Positions 16,433-23,708 of a DNA stretch of 64,000 nucleotides are shown here, one piece after another. The position numbers and the translations under genes were made by a program. This DNA is from Nocardia sp. NBC_00565 (lineage in GTDB: Bacteria > Actinomycetota > Actinomycetes > Mycobacteriales > Mycobacteriaceae): positions 7,750,001 through 7,814,000 of the forward strand of contig NZ_CP107785.1 in assembly GCF_036345915.1 (NCBI RefSeq), written 5' to 3'. How positions within the stretch are numbered: the stretch's first letter is position 1; every line of letters begins with the position of its first letter. The notes beneath the pieces are model-generated. The model was not told the DNA's origin and did no database searches. It saw only the letters and a list, made by a program, of their open reading frames with translations.

Positions 16433-16786
16433 GTGAATTCGGCTCCCCCAGGGCGATGCCCTCAACATATCGGCACGACCATGACACCTTTGTGCGGCGC
16501 CTGCCGTACCGCACGCCGGGCTCGTGCCGCCTGGGATCGCCGACATCACAACGAGTTGCACGAAGCAGCGGTCGCCGAACGCACTCGGCGACGTTCCTGC
16601 TCGATGTGCGACGAAGCCGGATGGCGCAGGCCCCCTGCGGAATTGCTGGCAGCGAATGCCGATCCGCCTGTCGTCCGGTGCGACCACACCACACCCACGT
16701 CGCTCGATCACTGGCATCCGGCAGCTCCTCAGCCATCGATGCCGTTCACTCTCCCCCTGTCCCTATATGAGGAACCGAACCCATGA
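16433..16786 (+). CDS. Small CxxC...CxxC protein, possible zinc-binding regulator
   Basis: 117 residues from GTG 16433 (GAAAGGA upstream), or 101 from ATG 16481. C-G-A-C and, 30-odd residues later, C-S-M-C frame an Arg/Ala/Glu-rich helical segment with a His pair, which suggests a treble-clef or ribbon zinc site. The stop codon overlaps the hydrolase start (ATGA), which strongly supports it being a real gene and fixes the frame. The C-terminal 35 residues are Pro/Ser-rich. I do not recognise the family; DNA or protein binding is plausible. Confidence 0.6.
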   Translation: MNSAPPGRCPQHIGTTMTPLCGACRTARRARAAWDRRHHNELHEAAVAERTRRRSCSMCDEAGWRRPPAELLAANADPPVVRCDHTTPTSLDHWHPAAPQPSMPFTLPLSLYEEPNP

Positions 16787-17727
16787 CCTTCCCCAAGGAA
16801 TGCACCCTCGCTGTCTCGACCCCGGATGGAGTTCGCCTGTCGGCCAAGCGATTCGGCACTGGCCGCGCACAGACCTCCGTGATCTTCGTGCACGGCTTGC
16901 TGACCGATTCGACCTACTGGGCTCCACTGGCCGAACATTTGACAAGCCGCCTCGGCGACACCGTCGATCTGTATCTCTACGACCAGCGTGGCCATGGCAA
17001 TTCGGGATGGCCGCACCGCAGGGCCACCACCACACTGGCGACAATGGCGGCCGACCTCGACGCCATCGTTTCACGTGTGGCCGGCCGGGTGATCCTCGTT
17101 GCGCACTCCGCGGGCAGCCTGGTCGCCCAGGCTTTCGCTGAACACCATCCCCGCCAGTTCCGGGAGTTAGCCGCCGCCGTGCTATTCAGTCCGGCTGGTG
17201 AGTTCCCGGAGTACCCGGCCCTGCCGAGTTACTTCCTGTCCATTCCCAACGCGCTGAGCGGACCCCGTCCTGGGGCGCTCGACGCGCTGAATGTCTTGGC
17301 TCATCGAGCTCTACAAGCCCGCTTCCGAAGACTGAGTAGGCGATACGGATCACGCTCCCCGTTCGTGACTGGCCGCCACAACGGCGACCCTCGGGTGCTG
17401 TGCGATTTTGTGCACGCTCTGCGTCACTTCTATCTGGGACCGCAGACCATAGCCACGTTGCGCGCGGTTCCGACCGTCGTCCTGGGCGCGGAGCGCGATG
17501 GCGTCGTGCCCGCCTCGCAATCGGCGCGTCTCGCGGACAAGATCGAGGCGGATTTCGAGCTGGCCACCGGAGTCGGCCATTCGCTGCCGCACGCTGATCC
17601 AATCCGGTCGGCAACAGCCGTCGAATCCACAATCGCCAGAGTTGGTGGTCCGCGAGTCAGCATCGGTTACTCCGGTGCCGAGAACGACATCGCCTGGGGG
17701 GTGCACGGTTCGGGGTCCGAGGGATGA
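16783..17727 (+). CDS. Alpha/beta-fold hydrolase carried by the ICE
   Basis: 314 residues. The alpha/beta-hydrolase landmarks are in order: oxyanion H-G-L-L at 37-40, Y-D-Q-R-G-H-G at 66-72, nucleophile V-A-H-S-A-G with Ser109 (the first elbow Gly is Ala), acid Asp239 in G-A-E-R-D-G-V-V-P, and His266 in G-V-G-H-S-L-P-H. No signal peptide is present, so it acts in the cytosol. Substrates could be lipid esters, lactones or xenobiotics; the sequence does not decide. It is translationally coupled to the CxxC gene before it and the excisionase-like gene after it, so it may be a phenotypic cargo gene, or it may modify the ligand sensed by the nearby regulator. Confidence 0.85.
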   Translation: MTFPKECTLAVSTPDGVRLSAKRFGTGRAQTSVIFVHGLLTDSTYWAPLAEHLTSRLGDTVDLYLYDQRGHGNSGWPHRRATTTLATMAADLDAIVSRVAGRVILVAHSAGSLVAQAFAEHHPRQFRELAAAVLFSPAGEFPEYPALPSYFLSIPNALSGPRPGALDALNVLAHRALQARFRRLSRRYGSRSPFVTGRHNGDPRVLCDFVHALRHFYLGPQTIATLRAVPTVVLGAERDGVVPASQSARLADKIEADFELATGVGHSLPHADPIRSATAVESTIARVGGPRVSIGYSGAENDIAWGVHGSGSEG

Positions 17728-18077
17728 CCAGGGAACCACCGGCCCCGCCAGACGACGAGACCGCAGGCCGCGACAACGGCAACGCAGCTGGGAAGACCTA
17801 TCCGGTCGAGGAAGGCGCACGGCGGCTGCGCAAATCGAGAGCCTGGTACCTACGTCAACTGAGAGCCGGGCTGTTGCCCGGTCACCGGGCGGGTCGAACC
17901 TGGTTTCTGACCGAGCGCGATATCGACCAGGCGCTGGAGCAGACCGCCCAGCCAGCGAATGGCTCGCCCCCGTCAGCAACAGAGGCGTTGGGTCAGTCAT
18001 CGGCCCAGAAGCTCACCCAGGCAGCGGGATTGAGTCGGCGGCAACGCCGACACCGTTTGCCACCACCAGCCGGTTGA
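17724..18077 (+). CDS. Excisionase-like helix-turn-helix protein
   Basis: 117 residues, beginning inside the hydrolase stop codon (ATGA). Residues about 25-75 form a winged-helix/MerR-like motif: Y-P-V-E-E-G-A-R-R-L-R-K-S, then W-Y-L-R-Q-L-R-A-G-L-L-P-G-H-R-A-G-R, then W-F-L-T-E-R-D-I. This is the pattern of excisionases and HTH_17-type DNA-binding proteins. The C-terminus is Ser/Ala/Arg-rich. It probably steers the integrase toward excision of the element. Being in one operon with an MmyB-regulated promoter, excision would be switched together with transfer. It could instead be a general transcription factor. Confidence 0.72.
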   Translation: MTREPPAPPDDETAGRDNGNAAGKTYPVEEGARRLRKSRAWYLRQLRAGLLPGHRAGRTWFLTERDIDQALEQTAQPANGSPPSATEALGQSSAQKLTQAAGLSRRQRRHRLPPPAG

Positions 18078-18119
18078 CCCCCTGGGACGCGGCTCAGCCG
18101 ACACCGCGTGACAGGGATC

Positions 18120-18177
18120 GACACGGTCCGGAGAGTGATCCCAGGTGGAACCCGTGCACCTGTCTCCGGACCGTGTC
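18120..18177. terminator. Nested 15-bp plus 6-bp inverted repeat between convergent genes
   Basis: GACACGGTCCGGAGA (18120-18134) is perfectly complementary to TCTCCGGACCGTGTC (18163-18177). Inside it, CAGGTG (18142-18147) pairs with CACCTG (18157-18162). It sits between the ends of two convergent genes, so a bidirectional terminator is the simplest role. Unusually long and exact, it could also be a single-strand structure used in transfer. Confidence 0.6.
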
Positions 18178-18215
18178 ACCGTCTCGTTCGCACCACGCCT
18201 AACGCGCAGGCACCG

Positions 18216-19202
18216 TCAGGCGCTGGTAGCCGCCGCCGGTCGGCGGGCACTCTCCAGCTCGGCACGCAGTCGGGCCACGTCGACGTCGGCCCGTTCCAAC
18301 GCCGCAGTCATCTGTTCACGGTGGTCGCCGCGGATTCGTTCGATCTGCTGGCGATGACCGTGTGCCGCCCTGTCGGCGGCGCTATGCGCGGCCGTGAGCG
18401 CCTCGGTGTGGACCGCGTGCAGTTGAGCGAGTTGGCACGAGTGCTCCTCGGTCCGGCTCTCGAAGACCTCACGCAGTCTGGATGCTTCGGCTCGATCCGA
18501 CTCGGCCGCCTTCAGCGCCGCATCGCGTTCGCCTTCGGCTCGTGCTTGCGCGGCGCGGGCGGCATCGACGTGCTCCCGCATCTGCTTGAGTGTCTGTTCG
18601 GCTTCGTCGTACACGCTGTCACGGGCAGCTTCGGCGTCGGCGATGCGCCGGTTCGCCTCGGCGGTCACCTGCTCGACTCGGTCGTTGGCCTCATCAAGGG
18701 CAGTCGCAGCCTCATCGGCGGCATCGATGGCCACCTGCTCGAGATCGCGAGATTGGTCGCGCTGTAGACGCATCGCATCGGCGGCCTGCTCGGCATGTGC
18801 ACGAGCCTGTTCGGCTTCGGCGACCTGGATCGCGGTGCTGCGCTTGATCTCAGCGATCTCACGTGCAATGTTGGCCGGATTGCGGATCGAGTCGAATAGA
18901 TCCCCAGCGTCGGTCACCACGGCGTCGAGCTCAGTGCCGAGTTTGCCGAAGCGGTCGACGAGTCCGACCAGCGAAGTGACGTCGCCGGTGACTGTCCGGC
19001 GAGCGGCAGCTTCCTCGGCGCGGGCCGCCGTCTTCGCCAGCGCCTGCTTCTTGCGCAGCGCCTTGAGAGCCGTGTGGCCGGGATCGTCGCAGTACGCCAG
19101 CGGACGACGCCGGTGTTCGCTGACCGCGACCGGCCGACCGCAGCCAGGATAGGTGCACGCATCAGAGGTGGTGGATGAGGACGAGTCGATGACCTTGAGC
19201 AT
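18216..19202 (-). CDS. Zn-finger plus coiled-coil protein, KfrA-like by layout
   Basis: 328 residues. The N-terminus has a likely zinc site: Cys16 and Cys21 in C-x4-C, then Cys38 and His43 in C-x4-H. From about residue 45 to the end it is almost entirely Ala/Glu/Arg/Gln heptads, that is, a long coiled coil. KfrA-type proteins of plasmids have a DNA-binding N-terminus and such a coiled coil and bind repeats at their own promoter; here TTTCA repeats lie directly upstream of the ATG. The zinc motif differs from classical KfrA, so homology is not claimed. A role in element stability or partition, or in autoregulation, is inferred. The start at 19202 lacks a clear ribosome site. Confidence 0.72.
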   Translation of the reverse strand: MLKVIDSSSSTTSDACTYPGCGRPVAVSEHRRRPLAYCDDPGHTALKALRKKQALAKTAARAEEAAARRTVTGDVTSLVGLVDRFGKLGTELDAVVTDAGDLFDSIRNPANIAREIAEIKRSTAIQVAEAEQARAHAEQAADAMRLQRDQSRDLEQVAIDAADEAATALDEANDRVEQVTAEANRRIADAEAARDSVYDEAEQTLKQMREHVDAARAAQARAEGERDAALKAAESDRAEASRLREVFESRTEEHSCQLAQLHAVHTEALTAAHSAADRAAHGHRQQIERIRGDHREQMTAALERADVDVARLRAELESARRPAAATSA

Positions 19203-19205
19203 TGG

Positions 19206-19268
19206 ATTTCATTTCATTTCAATGCATTTCATTTCATAGCGTCTGTCGTGTGTGCAATGAAATGAAAT
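19206..19268. promoter_or_regulatory. TTTCA iteron-like repeats at the promoter of the coiled-coil gene
   Basis: A run of ATTTC units at 19206-19221, a second block ATTTCATTTCAT at 19226-19237, and an inverted block AATGAAATGAAAT at 19256-19268 lie immediately upstream of the coiled-coil protein's start codon. The AT-rich repeats contrast with the GC-rich surroundings. They look like an operator for the protein encoded next to them, or like iterons. Confidence 0.6.
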
Positions 19269-19345
19269 TGGATCGGATCGAGTGCCCGGCTGCCCGCAGG
19301 TCGATCGTTGCGAACAGCCGGGCGGCAATGAGCCAGCGCGGTGGA

Positions 19346-20029
19346 CTACGGGCTGACCGGCGGTGACGAGACCACGGGGGTGACCCCGGTGAGCTTCGCG
19401 CCCAGTTCAGGCACACACCGCTCGATCAGGGGCACCAACGTGTCGATGCGCGCCAGGCCCAGGTATGCGACAACCGACGGTAGGGACGCCCCGGCGGACA
19501 GCAGCCATTCGGCACAGCTCCAGCGCACGTCCTGCGGGCGCGGCCGTTTGCCGTGCAGTGGGTCGCTGGATTCGTCGTGGCCGTCGAGCAGATCCGCGAG
19601 TGCTCGTCTCCACACCTGGGCATAGCGATGGCCGAGGACCGCACCGCCCGAGCGGGTCGTGAACAGCAGCTCGTCACCGGGCCGGTCCAGGTCAAGGCTA
19701 TCGATCAGCGCCTCGGGCACGCGGATCACCCTGCGGCCGTACTTGTTCGGCCGGATCTTCCATCCGTCGCGTGTCGGCATCCAGGTCTTGGAGATCTCGC
19801 AACCAGCGGTGTCGGGATCGACATCACACACGAACACCGCAGCAGTCTCGTTGAGACGTGCTGCACCCAGGGCAAGGAAGTCGGCGTGCCGATGCCAGAA
19901 CGCGGGCAAAGCATCGCGTACTACGGTGAACTCGTCGGTGCTCAGCAGGACCGGCGACTTCTTGACTTTCCAGTACGGGGTGCGCCGCGACAACCGGGCT
20001 TCGGCGTGCTGCCGAATTGACGCGTTCAT
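19346..20029 (-). CDS. Degenerate tyrosine-recombinase paralogue
   Basis: 227 residues starting inside the stop of the integrase gene (ATGA at 20029). It aligns along the C-terminal half of that integrase (for example D-x-x-D-x-[TA]-G followed by K-[AT]-W, L-D-L-[ND]-R-P, H/N-G-K-R-P) but lacks the N-terminal arm-binding domain. The two catalytic arginines are kept (Arg58, Arg169), while the catalytic His is Leu192 and the nucleophilic Tyr is Ile202, so it should not cut DNA. It may bind att sites with the active integrase, or modulate it. It could also be decaying, but the intact frame and coupling argue for function. Confidence 0.75.
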   Translation of the reverse strand: MNASIRQHAEARLSRRTPYWKVKKSPVLLSTDEFTVVRDALPAFWHRHADFLALGAARLNETAAVFVCDVDPDTAGCEISKTWMPTRDGWKIRPNKYGRRVIRVPEALIDSLDLDRPGDELLFTTRSGGAVLGHRYAQVWRRALADLLDGHDESSDPLHGKRPRPQDVRWSCAEWLLSAGASLPSVVAYLGLARIDTLVPLIERCVPELGAKLTGVTPVVSSPPVSP

Positions 20030-21219
20030 GCGGCGAGGGACAGGATCGGGCGGTGCAACCGCGGAAGGCGGGCGGCGAAGACCTGGGCGGCCTCGGCGCT
20101 GGCGGAGCGATCGAGGTGGCCGTAGGTCTTGTCGGTGATGACGGCCGACTCGTGCCCGGCGTCGCGGGAGACCACGAACAATGGAGCACCGCCGAGTAGA
20201 CGCCAGCTGATTCCAGTGTGCCGCAACCAATACGGGCTAGGGCGTTTACCGTTCAGCTCATCGGAGACAACCTCGCCCTTTTCGTCGAGGACGATGAGGC
20301 TCTTCAGCGCCGGAACGAATGCCTTCTGATAGAAGTAGCAGGGCCGGACCGGGTTGCCGTGCTGGGTCTGGAACAGCAGCTCATGTGCGGGTCGGTTCAG
20401 GTCGAGTAGGTCGAGGGTTTCCATCGGCACGTTGGTGACGCGGACGCCTCGCTGTGTCTTGGGTGGACCCAGTTTGAGCTTGCCGCCGGTGTACTTCCAT
20501 GCCTTGGTGATGTCCACCGCGCCGGTATCGCGGTTGATGTCACCGACCAGCAGCGCCGCGACCTCTGCGGGTCGCGCCATGGAAGCGGTAGAGAACTCGG
20601 CCTGCGGTACCCACCGCTCAGGCATCGCGCCGACGAACAGTTCATATTCGTCGGGTTCGAGGAACATGATGCGAGTGGCATAGATCTTCGGCAGCCGGGT
20701 TCCAGAGCACGGGTTGTAGGGGATCAATGATTGCGGCTTGAGCGTCGCCGCTGCTTTCATCGCCGAGGACAGGAATCCGTGTTTGTTGTGGATCGTCTTC
20801 GGCTTGAACTCCTTCTCCTCCTGCATGTGGATGACCCACTCGGCGTCGGTGAACTGGGTGACCGCGTCGATGGGCATGTGTCCCATGAAGGGATCGATGT
20901 CATTGTCGATGTACTGCCGGTACTTCTTCTTGGTGTACGGCTCGATGCCGCTGAGGTGATCGACGTAGATCCGGCACCATTCGGTGACCGTCGGCGCGAC
21001 AACGATCGCGCTGCGCTGCACCTCGAGGATGCGCAGGGCCTCGATCGGCCCGACCTTCTCAAGCAGATCTGCGAACTTCTGCGCAGGTTCGTAGTCATCG
21101 AAGGTTTCGGAGGTCTGCTTGGGCGTGTTGCCGGGACGCGGCAGACGGAAGGGCACTTTCCAGGTGACAGAACCGTCACTGTTGGTGCGTGAACGTGGAG
21201 TGGGCACAAAGTCCTCCAT
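20026..21219 (-). CDS. int: Tyrosine site-specific integrase
   Basis: 397 residues. I start it at ATG 21219 (M-E-D-F-V); the frame stays open upstream across the tRNA but cannot be coding there. Residues about 80-180 form the core-binding SAM-like domain and 185-397 the catalytic domain, with Arg216 (M-A-R-P-A-E-V), Arg333 in Y-W-L-R-H-T (the usual His of HxxR is Tyr330), His356 in D-A-G-H-E-S and nucleophile Tyr366 in K-T-Y-G-H. It inserts and excises the element at the 3' end of the tRNA-Leu 110 bp away. It is followed by a coupled, inactive paralogue. Ribosome-site quality at the start is poor, so expression may be low. Confidence 0.9.
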   Translation of the reverse strand: MEDFVPTPRSRTNSDGSVTWKVPFRLPRPGNTPKQTSETFDDYEPAQKFADLLEKVGPIEALRILEVQRSAIVVAPTVTEWCRIYVDHLSGIEPYTKKKYRQYIDNDIDPFMGHMPIDAVTQFTDAEWVIHMQEEKEFKPKTIHNKHGFLSSAMKAAATLKPQSLIPYNPCSGTRLPKIYATRIMFLEPDEYELFVGAMPERWVPQAEFSTASMARPAEVAALLVGDINRDTGAVDITKAWKYTGGKLKLGPPKTQRGVRVTNVPMETLDLLDLNRPAHELLFQTQHGNPVRPCYFYQKAFVPALKSLIVLDEKGEVVSDELNGKRPSPYWLRHTGISWRLLGGAPLFVVSRDAGHESAVITDKTYGHLDRSASAEAAQVFAARLPRLHRPILSLAA

Positions 21220-21257
21220 GATGATGGTGACTGTGCCGACATCCCGTGGGATGCATG

Positions 21258-21314
21258 ATGTTGACCGGAATGTTGACAGCCGGTCAGAGATCCAATTGAA
21301 TCTTACCTCTGACC
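21258..21314. promoter_or_regulatory. Repeats between int and the tRNA: integrase-binding (att) candidates
   Basis: ATGTTGAC occurs twice as a direct repeat (21258-21265, 21270-21277). GGTCAGAG (21282-21289) faces CTCTGACC (21307-21314) as an inverted repeat. They lie between the integrase start and the tRNA 3' end, where arm- and core-type sites of tRNA-targeting integrases are found. The attachment core itself probably lies in the tRNA's 3' part and cannot be delimited without the other end. Confidence 0.45.
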
Positions 21315-21328
21315 AGCCGCAACGTGTG

Positions 21329-21411
21329 TGGGCGAAGGGGGACTTGAACCCCCACGTCCCGAAGGACACTGGCACCTGAAGCCAGCGCGTCTGCCATTCC
21401 GCCACTCGCCC
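21329..21411 (-). tRNA. tRNA-Leu (anticodon CAG), ICE attachment gene
   Basis: The minus strand folds into a class II tRNA: acceptor GGGCGAG pairs with TTCGCCC, the anticodon stem CTGGC/GCCAG encloses a loop with CAG, a long variable arm follows, and the T-arm GGGGG-TTCAAGT-CCCCC is canonical. Discriminator is A and CCA is not encoded. It lies next to fhaA as in mycobacteria. The ICE begins at its 3' end and restores an intact tRNA. Confidence 0.95.
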
Positions 21412-21635
21412 GAGCGACTCGGAGACAGTATCACGAGGGTCGACCGGACACGAAATCGGCGCCTGGCGGCCTTCGATCGCAGGCCAGGCGACCACGGGAA
21501 CCCGCTGGGCTTTCCAGGAGTTACAGGTGTGGACGATCGTGGATATCATGCAATGAACGTGGTCGATACGCGACACGCCATATCCGCGTGTCGTTGTTAT
21601 GAATCAGTACAGACGCTCACCGAAGGGAGGCCGAG

Positions 21636-23039
21636 ATGGGCATCGTTTCTCGATTCGAGCGTCGCCTGCAAGGCGCCGTCGGTGATGTGTTCGCACGGGC
21701 CTTCGGGGGCAGTGTCGTCCCCCAGGAGGTCGAGGCGGCGCTCAAGCAAGAAGCCACCGACAATATCCAGGATCTGGGTGGCGGACATCTGTTGGCGCCC
21801 AACAGTTATGTGATCACCATCAACACCTCTGATCACCAACAACTCGACGCCGACCACGAGCTCACCACCCGCGCGTTCGCCAAACACCTCCAGGACTATA
21901 TCCGCGAGCAAGGCTGGCAGACCTACGGCGAAGTACACGTGGCATTCGAGGCATCACTTACGCTGCACACCGGACAGTTCAGGACGAGCGGTCGGGTCGA
22001 TCCCGACATCGGCCGCCGAGCCACCCCGGCTCGTAGCCCCGAACCCCCGCCACAACGACCTGCAAACCCGCAACCAGGAGCTGGCCCCATGACGCAGAAC
22101 TCAGGCTACGACCCAAGCCGTGAGCCCGCGGAGTCCGATCCACGCAACCGCGGGTACGCACCGCCGCCAGCGGGGCGGCCCGGGCCGCCGAACGGTGCGT
22201 ACCGCGACGACTACGGCCGGGGCGGCGCGCCCTATGGCGGTGGCGCCGACTATCCGGCGGCGGACCCGCAGCAGGGTTACGGCGAATACCAGAACGGCTA
22301 CGACTACCAGCAGGGTGGCCAGGGCTACCAGGAGCCGGGTTACGGCGGTGGCCAGCAGGGCTATGGCGAGCGTGGCGGCTACGGCCAGCAGCAAGGTGGC
22401 TACGCCGAGCAGGACTACGCCCAGCCCGGGTACCAGGAGCCGGGTTACGGTCAGCCGGGCTATGGCGAACAGGGCTACGGACAGCAGGGCTACGCCCAGC
22501 CCGGCTACGGCGAGCAGGGCTACGCCGACCAGGGCGGATACGGCCAGCAGCCGGGCTACGGACAGCAGGGCTACGCCCAGCCCGCCTATGGCGAACCGGG
22601 CTATGCGGAACCCGGTTACGGCGAGCAGGGCTACGCCGCGCCCGAGGAGCAGGGCGGCTACGGCCAGGCCTACTCGCAACAGCCCGGCTACGGCGCCCAG
22701 GGCGGCGGTTACGCGGCCCCCGCGTACGGCGCTGGCGCACAAGCCGGTTCGGGTTACTCGGCGACGCTACAACTCGACGACGGCAGCGGCCGCACCTATC
22801 AGCTTCGCGAGGGCAGCAATATCATCGGCCGTGGCCAGGACGCGCATTTCCGGCTGCCGGATACCGGAGTCTCACGTCGGCACATCGAAGTTCGTTGGGA
22901 CGGCCAGACCGCGATGCTCTCGGATCTCGGCTCGACCAACGGCACTCTCGTCAACGGTTCTCCCGTGCAGGATTGGCAGCTCGCCGACGGTGATGTCATC
23001 CGCGCCGGGCATTCCGAGATTCTGATCCGTATCGTCTGA
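21636..23039 (+). CDS. fhaA: FhaA, DUF3662/FHA signalling protein
   Basis: 467 residues. Residues 1-120 form the DUF3662 domain; about 150-370 are a low-complexity linker of Gly-Tyr-Gly-Glu-Gln-type repeats; about 371-467 form an FHA domain with G-R-G, S-R-R-H and the L-G-S-T-N-G-T phosphothreonine-binding loop. In mycobacteria FhaA binds phosphorylated MviN and tunes peptidoglycan precursor flipping at the poles. The ATG follows GAAGGGAGG. It opens the fhaA-fhaB-pstP-rodA-pbpA-pknA-pknB cluster, 224 bp from the tRNA-Leu. The repeat linker is much longer than a simple hinge and may help form condensates. Confidence 0.95.
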   Translation: MGIVSRFERRLQGAVGDVFARAFGGSVVPQEVEAALKQEATDNIQDLGGGHLLAPNSYVITINTSDHQQLDADHELTTRAFAKHLQDYIREQGWQTYGEVHVAFEASLTLHTGQFRTSGRVDPDIGRRATPARSPEPPPQRPANPQPGAGPMTQNSGYDPSREPAESDPRNRGYAPPPAGRPGPPNGAYRDDYGRGGAPYGGGADYPAADPQQGYGEYQNGYDYQQGGQGYQEPGYGGGQQGYGERGGYGQQQGGYAEQDYAQPGYQEPGYGQPGYGEQGYGQQGYAQPGYGEQGYADQGGYGQQPGYGQQGYAQPAYGEPGYAEPGYGEQGYAAPEEQGGYGQAYSQQPGYGAQGGGYAAPAYGAGAQAGSGYSATLQLDDGSGRTYQLREGSNIIGRGQDAHFRLPDTGVSRRHIEVRWDGQTAMLSDLGSTNGTLVNGSPVQDWQLADGDVIRAGHSEILIRIV

Positions 23040-23240
23040 TCCCGTAAGCTCGCGGTGCAGGTCACGACATGGCGTACAGGGATTCTGCTGTCGTATCGTG
23101 ATCGAACTCGACCCACGGCCCTATGATGCTGCCAACACACGCGCGTCACCGGGACCGGGGCTCGCGAAACCAGCAAGCCGGTGGGGGCGAACTCGCACCT
23201 ACGGCACCGACGTACACGGTCGAACAGGAGGTGGAGCGCC

Positions 23241-23708
23241 GTGCAGGGACTTATCCTGCAATTGACCCGTGCGGGGTTCCTGCTGCTGTTGTGGTTATTC
23301 GTGTGGGCGGTGTTGCGCACTCTGCGCAGCGACATCTACGCGGCATCCGGCATCCGGATACAGCCCAGGGCCGCACGCGGTTCCGCGGTGCTGCCGTCTT
23401 TCAGCCGAGGCCAGAAGGGCGCCAAATTTCTTGTGGTGACTCAAGGTTCACTCGCCGGCACTCGCATCTCGCTCGGCACCCAACCGGTGCTGATCGGACG
23501 TGCGGACGACTCAACGCTGGTACTCACCGATGACTACGCCTCAACCAGGCATGCGCGGCTATCACCGCGTGGTGACGACTGGTACGTCGAAGACCTCGGC
23601 TCGACGAATGGCACTTACCTCGACCGCGCGAAAGTCACCACCGCAGTCCGAGTTCCACTCGGCACCCCTGTCCGTGTCGGCAAAACAGTGATCGAGCTGC
23701 GATCGTGA
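23241..23708 (+). CDS. fhaB: FhaB (FipA-type) membrane FHA protein
   Basis: 155 residues from GTG 23241, the same length as the mycobacterial protein. One membrane helix at about 8-27 is followed by a basic linker and a C-terminal FHA domain with G-R-A, S-T-R-H and L-G-S-T-N-G-T. It binds phosphothreonine marks laid by PknA/PknB and links them to division proteins at the membrane. GGAGG-type sequence precedes the start. The stop overlaps the pstP start (GTGA), so the two are translated together. The 200 bp between fhaA and fhaB holds no other gene. Confidence 0.94.
   Translation: MQGLILQLTRAGFLLLLWLFVWAVLRTLRSDIYAASGIRIQPRAARGSAVLPSFSRGQKGAKFLVVTQGSLAGTRISLGTQPVLIGRADDSTLVLTDDYASTRHARLSPRGDDWYVEDLGSTNGTYLDRAKVTTAVRVPLGTPVRVGKTVIELRS

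Larger units (their letters stand above)
1..21329. mobile_element. Integrative and conjugative element (partial) inserted in tRNA-Leu
   Basis: A block of transfer, regulatory and recombination genes abuts the 3' end of a tRNA-Leu gene, with the integrase nearest the tRNA, the classic ICE layout. It carries T4SS-like genes (VirB4-, VirB6- and VirB8-like, SCO6880 family), a cell-wall hydrolase, two cutinase-family proteins, an XRE/MmyB regulator and an excisionase-like protein. The tRNA beside fhaA is conserved in mycobacteria, which supports the idea that everything left of it was inserted. The other attachment site, the coupling protein and the relaxase are not in this window, so transfer ability and total size are unknown. 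Confidence 0.88.

Noticed and set aside
21220..21576. Upstream extension of the integrase frame through the tRNA
   Set aside because: It would read through the tRNA-Leu gene and beyond the element border.
22100..22740. Arg/Ala-rich frames on both strands over the fhaA linker
   Set aside because: They are out-of-frame translations of the Gly-Tyr repeat DNA.
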